From Planctomycetota bacterium (GTDB lineage Bacteria; Planctomycetota; Planctomycetia; Pirellulales; PNKZ01): a stretch of 43,513 bases of DNA. Made by a program: the position numbers and the translations under genes. The stretch is from NCBI GenBank assembly GCA_018242585.1, contig JAFEBQ010000036.1, positions 1-43,513 on the forward strand. The letters run 5' to 3'. Shown piece by piece: positions 26,935 to 35,967 of the stretch. The first letter of the stretch is position 1; the number at the start of each line of letters is the position of its first letter. Under the pieces are notes generated by a model, which was given only the letters and a program-made list of their open reading frames with translations, was not told the origin of the DNA and searched no databases.

Positions 26935-27474
26935 CTACCCGGCCGGGGTTTCGATGACCGTGGCCTTGGTGATCGTCACCGGCGAGCGCGGCTTGTCGTT
27001 GCCGTCGACGGCGACCGAGCCGATCTTCTTCACCACGTCCAAGCTGGCCTGATCGGTCGTCTTGCCAAAGGCCGTGTATTGCCGGTCCAAGTGGGTGTGC
27101 CGGTCCAAGCAGATGAAGAACTGCGAGCCGGCCGAGTTGGGATCGTTGGTCCGGGCCATCGACAGCACGCCTGGCTCGTGCTTCCGGTCGTTGAACTCAG
27201 CCTTGATCGTGTAGCCCGGGCCGCCGGTGCCGCGTCCCTCGGGGCAGCCACCTTGGATCATGAAGCCCTTGATGATCCGGTGAAAACTCACACCGTTGTA
27301 GAAGCCGATCTCGGCCAGCCCCAGCAGATTGTTCACGTGCCCCGGCGCGACGTCCGCCCACATATCCAGCAGGATGTCCCCCTGGTTCGTCTCGAGTTTC
27401 AACTGGTACTTGTTCTTCGCGAAATCGAATGACTTCTGAGCAGCTTCGACTTCGGCTTTGCGACTGTCAGCCAT
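26935..27474 (-). CDS. Peptidyl-prolyl cis-trans isomerase, cyclophilin type
   Basis: The protein has 179 residues from the ATG at 27474, preceded by GAAGGAA at good spacing. The core reads GDILLDMWADVAPGHVNNLLGLAEIGFYNGVSFHR-type cyclophilin sequence, with the catalytic Arg in SFHRIIKGFMIQGG, then GTGGPGYTIKAEF, SMARTNDPNSAGSQFFI and YTAFGKT. There is no signal peptide, so it should act in the cytoplasm. It starts about 20 residues earlier than minimal cyclophilins with a charged helix (KAEVEAAQKSFDFAKNKY). It has no operon partner on its strand. Confidence 0.95.
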   Translation of the reverse strand: MADSRKAEVEAAQKSFDFAKNKYQLKLETNQGDILLDMWADVAPGHVNNLLGLAEIGFYNGVSFHRIIKGFMIQGGCPEGRGTGGPGYTIKAEFNDRKHEPGVLSMARTNDPNSAGSQFFICLDRHTHLDRQYTAFGKTTDQASLDVVKKIGSVAVDGNDKPRSPVTITKATVIETPAG

Positions 27475-27609
27475 GATACGTTCCTTCAGCATAAGTGATT
27501 TGAAAATGTTCGTGAATTAACAACCGCACTTGCCCCGCATTCGACCTGATTCTGCCTTTTTTCCGACGTCGTGCCCGTCGTGTCGTCGTGGTCGAATTCG
27601 ATCTACGAT

Positions 27610-29979
27610 TTAAGGCCTGCCCCCAGCGCGCTGTTGGATCATGCGGAACAGTTGTTGGTACTCGGGACGCGGCTCCAAATCAAGGAGTCGCTTGGCGTAA
27701 ATCGCCGCTTCACGCCACTTTTCCAACTGAGCATAGAGCACCGCCGTGGCGTACAGATACGCCGAGACTTGTGGTTCGAGCGTACACGCACGTGTCAGGG
27801 CCTGTTCCGCCTCGCCGGTGCGTCCCAGCTTCTGCAGCGCCAACCCCAGGTTGTATTGCACGCGCCCGACATTCGGAGACAACTGGGCGGCTTGCCGCAG
27901 CGCCTCGGTCGCATCGGAAAGTCGTGATTCGTTCTCGGCAATCACCAGCCCCAGGTTGTACCAGGCCTCGCTGTAGCGCGGCTCAATCTTGATCACCTCG
28001 CGGAATAGTCGCTCGGCCTCGGCGTTGTTCCCCAGCGCGTGCTCGACGGTGGCCAGTTGCATCCGCGACTGGCCGGCTTGCAGTCCGTTGCGGGCCAGCA
28101 TGATCGCCAGCTTGTATTCGTCGCGCGCCTTTTCGAGCTGCCCTTGATTGAAATAGACCGTGGCTTCGATCATGTGCGGGCCGGCGTCATCGTTCGTCGC
28201 TTGCAAGCCGGCGCGCAATTCGGCCAAAGCCGCGTCCAACTGCCGCGCCTGGTCCGCCGTCATCTGCCCGCGCTGCACATGCGTCAACACCTTGGCCGCC
28301 TCGGTGCGCACCAGCCGGATCGGATCGCCGAGCAGCGGCATCAATCGTCGTCGCAACTCGGCTTGCTGTTCCGGCGACGTGGCACCGGCCATGTCGAACG
28401 TCTGCACCGCCGTGGCGCGGACCAAGGGGTCACGATCGGTCAGCGCCTTTTCAAACGTCAATTGCGCGTTGGTCCCGCCGATGCGCGACAGCATGTTGAT
28501 GGCCGTGGCCCGAACGATGTCGGGAACCACGACGGCCTTGTCGGCGCCGGGTCGGTCCTGGGCCAGCTCGCGCAACAGTCTATTGGCCTCGTCGGCGGGT
28601 GCCGCGGCGGCGTGGGCCAGGTGCTCGTGATAGGGGCTCTGCTTGCGAACCGGGCCGTACCATTCCACCACTTTGTCGGCCGCCCACTGAGCCGCTTTGT
28701 CGGTGGGCAGCTTCGGCACCTTGGCGTCGTTCGGCTCGACGGCAATCGCCTTGCCCGTCGCATCGGTCTTTTCGACATGGCAATCATTGCACGCATTCGG
28801 CACGCCGTACTTCACGGTCAGATCGGGTCGCGGCACGCGCAGGCTATGATCGCGCCGCGGATCGATCACCATATAGGTCCGTTCGGGCATGTGGCAATTC
28901 ACGCACTGCCCGCCGGCGCTCTCGAACTTGTGGTGATGATGGGTCGGAGAATCGTAGTTCCCCTTGGCCAACGTGTGACAGCGCAGGCAAAGCTGATTCC
29001 CCTCGAACCGCAGCTTCAACGAATGAGGATCGTGGCAGTCGCTGCAGCGGACATTCTCGCGATACATCCGGCTTTGATGGAACGAGCCATATTCGTAGAC
29101 CTCGTCGCGTATCTGCCCGTCGGCCGTGTACAGCGGCTGCTCGATCAGCTCGGGCTGATAAAAGTCCAGAAACTCGTGCCCTGGCAGATAGTCTCCATGC
29201 ACCACGCGACGACGCGCGTGGCAGCGCGCACAGGCGTCGACCTGCGCCTTGTTCGCAGTGGTCTTCAATTGCGCCAGGCCGTAGCCATAGCGGCGATCCC
29301 AGAACACGCGGCGGTTCTTGGCGATCTCGACGTGCAGGCTTGCCGGCCCGTGGCAAGCTTCGCAACTGACGTCGATTTCGCTGAACGTGGTGTGGTAGGT
29401 GTTTGACTTGACGTCGAAGTTCTTTTGCAGATTCGTCGAATGGCACTCGGCGCACATGTAGTTCCAGTTCGACGCCGGCTTGGTCCAGTGCAATTCATCC
29501 CCCGGCGGCACACGCTCGTCGGGATGCAAATCGAACCAGCGTTTCCCCTTCACATCCCAGGCGATTGACAGCACCTGCACACGCCCGTCGGGAAATTCGA
29601 CCATGTACTGCTGCAAGGGCCGGACGCCGAACACGTACTTGATCGCGAACTTTTCCAGCTTCCCTGCGGCATTCTCGGTGGTGACGAAGAACTTGTCTCC
29701 GTCACGGTCCATGGTCGACGTGATGCCAAAGTGCGTGAACTCCTGGTGGTCGAAGTTGCCCAGCACCGTCTCGGGCGTGGCCAGGTCCATCGCCAGATCA
29801 TGATCCGACCCGTTCCAGGCTTCGCTTTCGGCGCGGTGACACTCGGCGCACGATTCACGCCCGACGAACTTGGCTTCCCGGCCGGCCGGCAACGCCCAAA
29901 AGTAATCAGCGGCCAAACCAATCGCCGCCACTCCGACGACGCAACCAGCCACAACGAACAACAAGCGGCGCGATTTCAC
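27610..29979 (-). CDS. Membrane-anchored octaheme c-type cytochrome with HEAT and TPR repeats
   Basis: From the GTG at 29979 the protein has 789 residues. A signal anchor (residues 5-30) leads to an exported region with eight CxxCH haem sites, at Cys 44, 176, 206, 250, 312, 331, 359 and 397. Many extra His residues (a HHHH run at 347-350) may be distal ligands. HEAT-like repeats follow (about 480-600), then at least four TPRs to the C-terminus. It should carry electrons in the periplasm while the repeats dock partners. The GTG overlaps the fhcA stop by 4 bp (GTGA), so translation is probably coupled to fhcA. The open frame extends to 30075 inside fhcA, but that part lacks sense. Confidence 0.88.
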   Translation of the reverse strand: MKSRRLLFVVAGCVVGVAAIGLAADYFWALPAGREAKFVGRESCAECHRAESEAWNGSDHDLAMDLATPETVLGNFDHQEFTHFGITSTMDRDGDKFFVTTENAAGKLEKFAIKYVFGVRPLQQYMVEFPDGRVQVLSIAWDVKGKRWFDLHPDERVPPGDELHWTKPASNWNYMCAECHSTNLQKNFDVKSNTYHTTFSEIDVSCEACHGPASLHVEIAKNRRVFWDRRYGYGLAQLKTTANKAQVDACARCHARRRVVHGDYLPGHEFLDFYQPELIEQPLYTADGQIRDEVYEYGSFHQSRMYRENVRCSDCHDPHSLKLRFEGNQLCLRCHTLAKGNYDSPTHHHHKFESAGGQCVNCHMPERTYMVIDPRRDHSLRVPRPDLTVKYGVPNACNDCHVEKTDATGKAIAVEPNDAKVPKLPTDKAAQWAADKVVEWYGPVRKQSPYHEHLAHAAAAPADEANRLLRELAQDRPGADKAVVVPDIVRATAINMLSRIGGTNAQLTFEKALTDRDPLVRATAVQTFDMAGATSPEQQAELRRRLMPLLGDPIRLVRTEAAKVLTHVQRGQMTADQARQLDAALAELRAGLQATNDDAGPHMIEATVYFNQGQLEKARDEYKLAIMLARNGLQAGQSRMQLATVEHALGNNAEAERLFREVIKIEPRYSEAWYNLGLVIAENESRLSDATEALRQAAQLSPNVGRVQYNLGLALQKLGRTGEAEQALTRACTLEPQVSAYLYATAVLYAQLEKWREAAIYAKRLLDLEPRPEYQQLFRMIQQRAGGRP

Positions 29980-31637
29980 CCAGCCACCTCGCTCTCGGTG
30001 GTCGATGGCGTCAGCCCCTCGATGTCGTGGACCGGGTAGTTGCTGAACCGAATCGTTGAATGCCGATTGAACCACTCGGCAATCGCCGGCTCGAAGCCGC
30101 GGTCATAATCGGCGCACGCGGCCAAGGTTTGCCCCATCGGCGCATCGCACAGCTCGGCGTCGTCGACGATCACTTGCCCCGCTTTGATTACATAGCGCGG
30201 CAGCTCGAACATCTGCTGCACGTCGGCATTCGGCGCATAGATCGTCACGTCGGCGTCGGCCCCCACGCCCAGGTGCCCCTTGTCGCGCAGGCCCAGCATT
30301 CGCGCCGGGCCGGCCCGGGTGATGATGGCGATTTCATACAGCGAGTATTTGCGATCCAACTCGCCAATCAGCGAACGCTGGCGCACTTGCTCGGGCAGCC
30401 GGCGCGCCACCTCGCGGCGGAAGTCGCTGTCCATCAGCAGCTTGATGATCTGCGGATACGCCAGGAACGAACCGCCGTTCGGATGATCGGTCGTCAGCGC
30501 CACCCGCCACGGATCGTTGACCAGCAAGAACCATTCCAGCCCGATCGCCCATTGCAGCGCGTTGATCAGGCTTTTATCCTTGTACTCGATCGGGCAGATG
30601 CCGCAGCCCGCCTCCAACTCGGTATCGCTCGAAAACCACTTGGTCTTATAGACCCGCGACAGGTAATAACCCAGCGGTCCGTCACCGGTCATGCTGGTGG
30701 TGCGGCCAAACAACACCTGCCCCACGTCGACGGTGATGTTCTGGTGCGCGTTCACATAGTCGGCCAACGGCTGCACTTTGGAATTGAACGACGTTTCGTC
30801 GTCGGGGCCGCCGCCGTAGCTGTGAAATTGAATATGCGTTAAGTGTCCGCGCTGGCCGTCGATGGCCCGCATGGTCTCCAGCGTCGTCGACCAGTTGCCC
30901 GGCACGCCCAAATTGTTGCAGTGGATGTGCACCGGGTGAGGCAGCTTCAGCTCATTAGCCGCGCGCGTAATCTCGGAAACAATCGCCCGCGGCGTGACAT
31001 TGAACACGCCGACTTGCTCGTCCAGCCCATGCACGTTGCCGGCTGTTTCTTTCCAGACTTCGACGCCGCCAGGATTCACGATCTTGGGCGCGTAACCCCG
31101 CGCAGCGCCGAGCAGCCAACCGACAAAAGCTCGCAACCGCTCGGGCTCGCGATCGCGGATCGCCTGCATGATGAAATGGTTGTTCCCCATCAGGACAAAG
31201 AAGCCCTTGTCCAGACAGGGTGTATCGGCCAGTTCTTGATGGGCGCTGTGGGCGGCCAGGGGCGTGATCGCCGCATCGAACGCCGTGGTGTAACCGAGCG
31301 CGGCGTACTTGTAGCCAGTGGCGAACGTGCTGGGGACCGCGCCCAAGGTGCCGCTACGCCAACCGGGGCGGCGGGCGACGACCGGCGAGGTGCGCTTGTC
31401 GTCGGGGCGCATCTTGCGCGCCAGATTCACCTTGGGGCCGGCAATATGACAGTGCATGTCCACGCCGCCAGGCATCACCACCATGCCGCGGGCATCGATC
31501 GTCCGCACCGGGCGCACGCTCGGGTCGGTCGGCGCAGGGACGACCTTGCCCCCGTCGAGCCAGACGTCGGCCACCTGGCCGTCGACGCCATGCACCGGGT
31601 CGTAGACCCGTCCGCCTTGAATTCGCAGCAAACTCAT
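29976..31637 (-). CDS. fhcA: Formylmethanofuran dehydrogenase/formyltransferase-hydrolase subunit A
   Basis: The protein has 553 residues of the amidohydrolase superfamily and matches FwdA/FmdA/FhcA. Likely metal ligands are all present: His62 and His64 in DMHCHIAGPK, Lys185 (carboxylated in FwdA) in YAPKIVNPGG, His in PVHIHCNNLGVPGNW, His in HLTHIQFHSYGG, and Asp384 in TTDHPNGG. In methanogens subunit A hydrolyses formylmethanofuran to formate inside the complex; in methylotrophic bacteria the Fhc complex does this with an analogue of methanofuran. Planctomycetes are known to carry this pathway. Subunit C is at 39694-40506; B and D are not in the window. It overlaps the cytochrome gene by 4 bp. 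Confidence 0.93.
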   Translation of the reverse strand: MSLLRIQGGRVYDPVHGVDGQVADVWLDGGKVVPAPTDPSVRPVRTIDARGMVVMPGGVDMHCHIAGPKVNLARKMRPDDKRTSPVVARRPGWRSGTLGAVPSTFATGYKYAALGYTTAFDAAITPLAAHSAHQELADTPCLDKGFFVLMGNNHFIMQAIRDREPERLRAFVGWLLGAARGYAPKIVNPGGVEVWKETAGNVHGLDEQVGVFNVTPRAIVSEITRAANELKLPHPVHIHCNNLGVPGNWSTTLETMRAIDGQRGHLTHIQFHSYGGGPDDETSFNSKVQPLADYVNAHQNITVDVGQVLFGRTTSMTGDGPLGYYLSRVYKTKWFSSDTELEAGCGICPIEYKDKSLINALQWAIGLEWFLLVNDPWRVALTTDHPNGGSFLAYPQIIKLLMDSDFRREVARRLPEQVRQRSLIGELDRKYSLYEIAIITRAGPARMLGLRDKGHLGVGADADVTIYAPNADVQQMFELPRYVIKAGQVIVDDAELCDAPMGQTLAACADYDRGFEPAIAEWFNRHSTIRFSNYPVHDIEGLTPSTTESEVAG

Positions 31638-31690
31638 AGCCCTTCAGTGTAATCAACGCCAGTCGATTGGTCGTCCCCCGGCGGTGTGTT

Positions 31691-32224
31691 ATGTTCCTAG
31701 GCATGAATCACACCAGTTTTGCCAGTTCACGCGTGGCCGCCGCCTGGCACGAGATTCAAGCCGCTCGCGCTTACACCGTGCGGCTGCTCGAAGACATCGG
31801 CCCCGACGATTGGTTCTGGATGCCGCCCCAGGGAATCACGCACGTGGCCTGGCAGGTCGGGCATCTGGCGATGGCGAACTATCGACTGGCACTCGAACGC
31901 ATCCGCGATCATCGGCCCAGCGACGATGCGCTAATCAGCCCCGATTTTGTCGCCACGTTTGCCAAGGGGTCCGCGCCAACATTGAACGCCGGGGCGTATC
32001 CGCCGCCGGCCGAGATTCGCGTCGTGTTCGATCGGGTGTACGAGCAAGCGGCCCGCGAGCTGCCGAACCTGTCCGACCTGGAATGCGACGCCGCGCCGCA
32101 CAAGCCCCACCCGTTGGCCGCGACCAAGCTCGAATGCCTGCTCTGGAACGCGCGGCACGAGATGCTGCACGCCGGACAGATTGGCTTGCTGCGCCGGCTG
32201 ATGGGGAAGCCGAGCCTTTGGTGA
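31691..32224 (+). CDS. DinB-family (DinB_2 fold) protein
   Basis: The protein has 177 residues from the ATG at 31691; an ATG at 31703 (MNHTSFASSRV) is equally possible. It is a helical DinB-like protein: helix 1 with AAAWHEIQAARAYTVRLLEDI, the first ligand region THVAWQVGHLAMANYRL, and a C-terminal NARHEMLHAGQIGLLRRLMG with the last histidines. The HxxxH arrangement matches the DinB metal site. The function is unknown. It is divergent from fhcA, with about 50 bp between the starts. Confidence 0.8.
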   Translation: MFLGMNHTSFASSRVAAAWHEIQAARAYTVRLLEDIGPDDWFWMPPQGITHVAWQVGHLAMANYRLALERIRDHRPSDDALISPDFVATFAKGSAPTLNAGAYPPPAEIRVVFDRVYEQAARELPNLSDLECDAAPHKPHPLAATKLECLLWNARHEMLHAGQIGLLRRLMGKPSLW

Positions 32225-32289
32225 GCCAGGGGGCGAGAACATTTTTTCCTGTTAGCGATCCAATCCCAGTCAGCGATGAGCGAATAGAA

Positions 32290-32805
32290 ATGGCGAAATC
32301 GACAACAACCAAGCCAGCTTCCGCTTCGTATTTAACGAATCCGACCGTATGGGTGCTGGTCGTCGGCGCGATCGGCATGTTCAGTTGTGTGATGCCCTGG
32401 AAGACGCCGTCGCCGCAGGACAATGGGCAAGGAGCCGGCAGTTGGCTGGGCTTTGCGTCGTTGATCCTCTGCCTGGCGGTCAGTTCGTTGCTGTCGATCG
32501 TGGTCACTTGGAAGCCGCAACCCGGCTGGGTCGCATACCCGCCGCTGGCCGTGGGAGTGGTGCTGCTGTTGATGGCGATTGCGTATGCCGTGACGGCGTT
32601 TGATCAAAGCGCCGGCGATTTTGTACGAGCTGACATTGCCCGCAGCGGCGGGCTGAAAACCAGCCTGATGTACGGATATTATTTGCAGATCGTCGTCGAC
32701 TTGGCAATGATTGGCCTCGGGGCCTATCAACTTGTTCAGCCAAAGAAAACAAACGCCGCCAGCGCCGCCGCACAACCAGCCAAGAAACCGGGCCTACGTA
32801 AGTAA
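32290..32805 (+). CDS. Small four-helix membrane protein, first gene of an SPFH operon
   Basis: The protein has 171 residues from the ATG at 32290. Four hydrophobic segments are visible at about residues 19-36, 52-71, 81-104 and 130-152, followed by a basic, alanine-rich tail ending KKPGLRK. I do not recognise the family. It is 45 bp upstream of the SPFH gene on the same strand, so the three genes 32290-35199 probably form one operon. The longer open frame starting at 31684 overlaps the DinB gene out of frame and is not real there. Confidence 0.65.
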   Translation: MAKSTTTKPASASYLTNPTVWVLVVGAIGMFSCVMPWKTPSPQDNGQGAGSWLGFASLILCLAVSSLLSIVVTWKPQPGWVAYPPLAVGVVLLLMAIAYAVTAFDQSAGDFVRADIARSGGLKTSLMYGYYLQIVVDLAMIGLGAYQLVQPKKTNAASAAAQPAKKPGLRK

Positions 32806-32850
32806 TCATTCAAACACCTTAGCGTCATTCCAAACTGGGGAGATGTTCGT

Positions 32851-33951
32851 ATGGGACTGATGGACAAACTTCGCGGCGAGTTCATTGACATCATTCAATG
32901 GACCGAGCCGTCGCAGAACGAAATCCTGGCCTATCGCTTCCCGCGCTATAACAACGAAATCAAGATGGGGGCCAAGCTCGTCGTCCGCGAGGGACAGAAC
33001 GCCGTCTTTGTCAACGAAGGAAAGCTGGCCGATGTGTTCGCGCCAGGGACGTACACCCTGTCGACCCAGAACATGCCCATCTTGGCCACGCTGCAAGGGT
33101 GGAAGTACGGCTTCGAGTCGCCGTTCAAGGCCGAAGTCTATTTCATCTCGATGCGCCAATGGACCGACCAGAAATGGGGCACGGCCAACCCGATTATGAT
33201 TCGCGACCCCGAGTTCGGCCCGGTGCGAATTCGCGCCTTTGGCACCTACGCCATGCATGTCTCGGAACCGGCCGTGTTCCTGAAGGAACTGGTGGCGACC
33301 GATCCGTCGTTCGAGACGTTTGAAATCTCGAACCAGTTGCGCAACACCATCGTCTCGCGGTTTGCCGACGTGATGGGGCAAATCAAGATGCCGATCCTCG
33401 ATCTGGCCGGCAATTACGAGAAGCTCAATCAGTTGGCGCTGCAAACCATCAAGCCCGACCTGGCCCAACTGGGCCTGGCGCTGACGATGTTCTATGTCGA
33501 GAACATTTCATTGCCCGAGGAAGTCGAAAAGGCGCTCGACACTCGCAGCAAGATGAGCGTGATCGGTGATTTGAACCGGTACACCCATTATCAGGCCGCC
33601 ACGGCCATCGGCGACGCCGCCAACAACCCCGGCGGCGCGGCCGGCGCTGGCGTAGGTCTGGGGGCGGGCATCGCGGTAGGTGGGCAGATGGCCAATGTGC
33701 TGGCCGGCTCGATGGGGGCCGGGACGGCGCCGCCACCCTTGCCAACTGCCGCGGGGTTCTACGTGGCCGTCAATGGCCAGCAAGCGGGGCCGTTCGACCT
33801 GCCGACACTTGGCACCATGCTACAGAACGGGCAGTTGAAGCGCGACTCGCTAGTCTGGCGACGCGGGCTGACCGAATGGGTGGCGGCCTCGACGGTACCC
33901 GATCTGGCGTCGCTGTTCGCCGCGGCCCCTCCGCCGCTGCCGCCGCAATAA
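32851..33951 (+). CDS. SPFH-domain protein with C-terminal GYF_2 domain (YdjI-like)
   Basis: The protein has 366 residues with a GGGGAG site before the ATG. Residues 1-235 match the SPFH/'virion core protein' group (YdjI of Bacillus): FIDIIQWTEPSQNEILAYRFP, then VREGQNAVFVNEGKLADVFAPGTYTL. A glycine- and alanine-rich linker follows (about 250-295), then a GYF_2 domain (FYVAVNGQQAGPFDLPTL to LVWRRGLTEWVAASTV), and a PPPLPPQ tail. SPFH proteins assemble on membranes. In Bacillus subtilis the YdjG-YdjH-YdjI proteins link PspA to the membrane under stress. The zinc-ribbon partner is 39 bp downstream, which supports the analogy. Confidence 0.85.
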   Translation: MGLMDKLRGEFIDIIQWTEPSQNEILAYRFPRYNNEIKMGAKLVVREGQNAVFVNEGKLADVFAPGTYTLSTQNMPILATLQGWKYGFESPFKAEVYFISMRQWTDQKWGTANPIMIRDPEFGPVRIRAFGTYAMHVSEPAVFLKELVATDPSFETFEISNQLRNTIVSRFADVMGQIKMPILDLAGNYEKLNQLALQTIKPDLAQLGLALTMFYVENISLPEEVEKALDTRSKMSVIGDLNRYTHYQAATAIGDAANNPGGAAGAGVGLGAGIAVGGQMANVLAGSMGAGTAPPPLPTAAGFYVAVNGQQAGPFDLPTLGTMLQNGQLKRDSLVWRRGLTEWVAASTVPDLASLFAAAPPPLPPQ

Positions 33952-33990
33952 CGTGTCTCTCATTCGCCTGGTAGTGGATGGACCCGAGCG

Positions 33991-35199
33991 ATGAGCGACG
34001 CGGTAGCGCCGAATCGATCAGACCCTAGCGCAAGCGCCGCCGGCGCTATTGCCGCGCCGGTCGTGGCCGAAGTCGTCGAGCAACGTCCTGCGCCGCCGAC
34101 CGAGAAGAAGTTTCCCTGTCGGAATTGTGGCGCGAAGCTGACCTTCGATCCGACGGCCGAGTCGTTGCATTGCCCTTACTGCGGCCACACCGAGGCGATT
34201 ACCGTCGAGCAGGCCGACGTGGCCGAGAACGACCTGGAAACATGGCTCTCTCGCCAGGCCGAGCAACAGCAGCAAGAGGTCACCAACCCCAACGCCGCCG
34301 AAGTGCGCTGCGAGAGCTGCGGCGCGGTGGTGGTGTTCGATGCCCACGTCGCGGCTGATCGCTGTCCGTTTTGCGCGACGACGCTGCAGAACAAGCCGAC
34401 GCCGGTTCACGCGCTGATCGCCCCCAAAGGGGTGCTGCCGTTCGCCGTCGACGAGCGAAACGCCATCGAGGCCTTCAATCGCTGGATTACCAGCCGCTGG
34501 TTCGCGCCGACCGAGCTGAAACAATTGGCAAACCTGGGACAGCTCTCGGGCATCTATGTTCCGTACTGGACCTACGATTCGATGACGGTCACCTGGTACA
34601 CCGGCCAGCGCGGCGACGATTACCAGGTGCCCGAGACGTACACGACCACCAATTCGCAAGGCCAGACCGAAACCCACACGCGAATGGTCACGTACACGTC
34701 GTGGACCAACGTCAACGGCCGGGTCGATCACTTTTTTGACGACGTGCTGATCTGCGCGTCGAAGAGCTTGCCGGCCGACTTGCTGGCCAAGTTGACATCA
34801 TGGGATCTGGAGCACCTGCGGCCGTTCGATCTGGCCTTTCTGGCCGGCTTCAAGACCGAGCGTTACGCCATCGACCTGGGGGGCGGGTTCGAGTTGGCCA
34901 AAGGCATCATGGACGGCGTGATCCGGCAACTCTGCTGCCAGGACATCGGCGGCGATCACCAGACGCTGTCGACGGTCAAGACGCAGCACGCGGCCATGAC
35001 ATTCAAACACATCCTGCTGCCGATCTGGCTAGCGGTTTATCGCTATCAGGATCGGACATTCCGCATCCTGGTCAACGCCCGCACCGGCCAGGTAAGCGGC
35101 TCGCGGCCCTATAGCTGGGCCAAGATCACGCTGGCCGTGGTGGCCGGAGCGGCCGCCGTGGCGACGATCGTGGCCGTGGTGATGTATATGCAGGGGTAA
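33991..35199 (+). CDS. Double zinc-ribbon protein with C-terminal membrane anchor (YdjG-like)
   Basis: The protein has 402 residues. Two four-cysteine ribbons are visible: Cys43, 46, 61 and 64, and Cys107, 110, 125 and 128, separated by a Glu/Gln-rich helix. A domain with YVPYWTYDSMTVTWYTGQRG and LLPIWLAVYRYQDRTFRILVNARTGQVSG follows, and a single C-terminal transmembrane helix (about 375-400). Proteins of this type are sometimes misnamed primosomal protein N'. With the SPFH gene before it, it resembles the YdjG/YdjI pair. It most likely sits at the inner membrane facing the cytoplasm. Confidence 0.8.
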   Translation: MSDAVAPNRSDPSASAAGAIAAPVVAEVVEQRPAPPTEKKFPCRNCGAKLTFDPTAESLHCPYCGHTEAITVEQADVAENDLETWLSRQAEQQQQEVTNPNAAEVRCESCGAVVVFDAHVAADRCPFCATTLQNKPTPVHALIAPKGVLPFAVDERNAIEAFNRWITSRWFAPTELKQLANLGQLSGIYVPYWTYDSMTVTWYTGQRGDDYQVPETYTTTNSQGQTETHTRMVTYTSWTNVNGRVDHFFDDVLICASKSLPADLLAKLTSWDLEHLRPFDLAFLAGFKTERYAIDLGGGFELAKGIMDGVIRQLCCQDIGGDHQTLSTVKTQHAAMTFKHILLPIWLAVYRYQDRTFRILVNARTGQVSGSRPYSWAKITLAVVAGAAAVATIVAVVMYMQG

Positions 35200-35230
35200 G
35201 AAGAGGGGCTAGTGAGCGAACGTAGTTAGT

Positions 35231-35367
35231 GGGTGGCCCAGCCGCTTGTCGGCTGGGTCGCGCAGCGACAAGAAGAACGATCGACACGACAAACCGGGCA
35301 AACCCAGGCGTTGCAGAGGCTTCTTCTTGTTGCTTCGCAACACGGCCGACGAGCGGCCGTGCCATCC
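35231..35367. repeat. Compound inverted repeat element, copy A
   Basis: The element begins GGGTGGC and ends GTGCCATCC. In order it holds a CCCAGCCG hairpin (35237-35257), a GTCGC-GCA-GCGAC hairpin, ACAAGAAG, a centre of about 50 bp, CTTCTTCTTGT, a small GTTGC/GCAAC hairpin and a CACGGCCG hairpin (35341-35361). Its left half has the same plan as the element at 40518-40670: GGGTGGC, a variable stem-loop, then GTYGCGCAGCRACAAGAA. It lies just upstream of the GNAT gene. Confidence 0.75.
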
Positions 35368-35401
35368 AAGGGAAGCTATTTCATTGAGACATCGCGGGAT
35401 C

Positions 35402-35881
35402 ATGGCATCTTCAATTCACGTCCGCGATGCCTCGTCTGACGATGTTGCCATCATCGCCGAGTTCAACTCTCGCTTGGCCGAAGAGAGCGAGCATAAGCGG
35501 CTTGATCCAAACGTGATCCAGCGCGGCGTCGCCCGTGGAATGGCGCGACCCGAGCAGTGTCGCTATTTCCTGGCCGAAATCGACGGGCAAGTTATCGGCC
35601 AGACGATGATCACGTTCGAGTGGACCGACTGGCGCGACGGGATCCTCTATTGGCTGCAAAGCGTCTTCGTCCGGCCCGAGTACCGCGGCCAGGGCGTATT
35701 CCGCGCGCTGTTCGACCATGTGATGCAAACCGCCAAGGCCGATCCTGACGCGCGTGGCATGCGCCTGTACGTCGAGCGCGAGAACACGGCCGCGTTGGCC
35801 ACGTACGGCCGATTGGGAATGCAGCCGAGCGGGCATCTGCTGTATGAAATCGACTGGTCCGGCGCGGTGCGTGACAAGTAA
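35402..35881 (+). CDS. GNAT-family N-acetyltransferase
   Basis: The protein has 159 residues from the ATG at 35402. The GNAT core is clear: motif A with SVFVRPEYRGQGVFRALFDHVM (the RGQGVF loop binds acetyl-CoA pyrophosphate) and motif B with RLYVERENTAALATYGRLGM. The substrate cannot be read. It may be expressed from its own promoter, since the 200 bp upstream hold a repeat element. The open frame upstream of 35402 runs through that repeat and is not coding. Confidence 0.92.
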   Translation: MASSIHVRDASSDDVAIIAEFNSRLAEESEHKRLDPNVIQRGVARGMARPEQCRYFLAEIDGQVIGQTMITFEWTDWRDGILYWLQSVFVRPEYRGQGVFRALFDHVMQTAKADPDARGMRLYVERENTAALATYGRLGMQPSGHLLYEIDWSGAVRDK

Positions 35882-35967
35882 TTGAATCACAGAGACCAGA
35901 AGCAGCGCACCATCGCCCCTTGTGGGGTAGGGGGTCTTAATTGGCGCGCAGGGTATTCAACGCGCGA

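Noticed and set aside
28039..29406. Plus-strand open frame of 455 codons
   Set aside because: It is the antisense shadow of the octaheme cytochrome gene, whose haem motifs are unambiguous.
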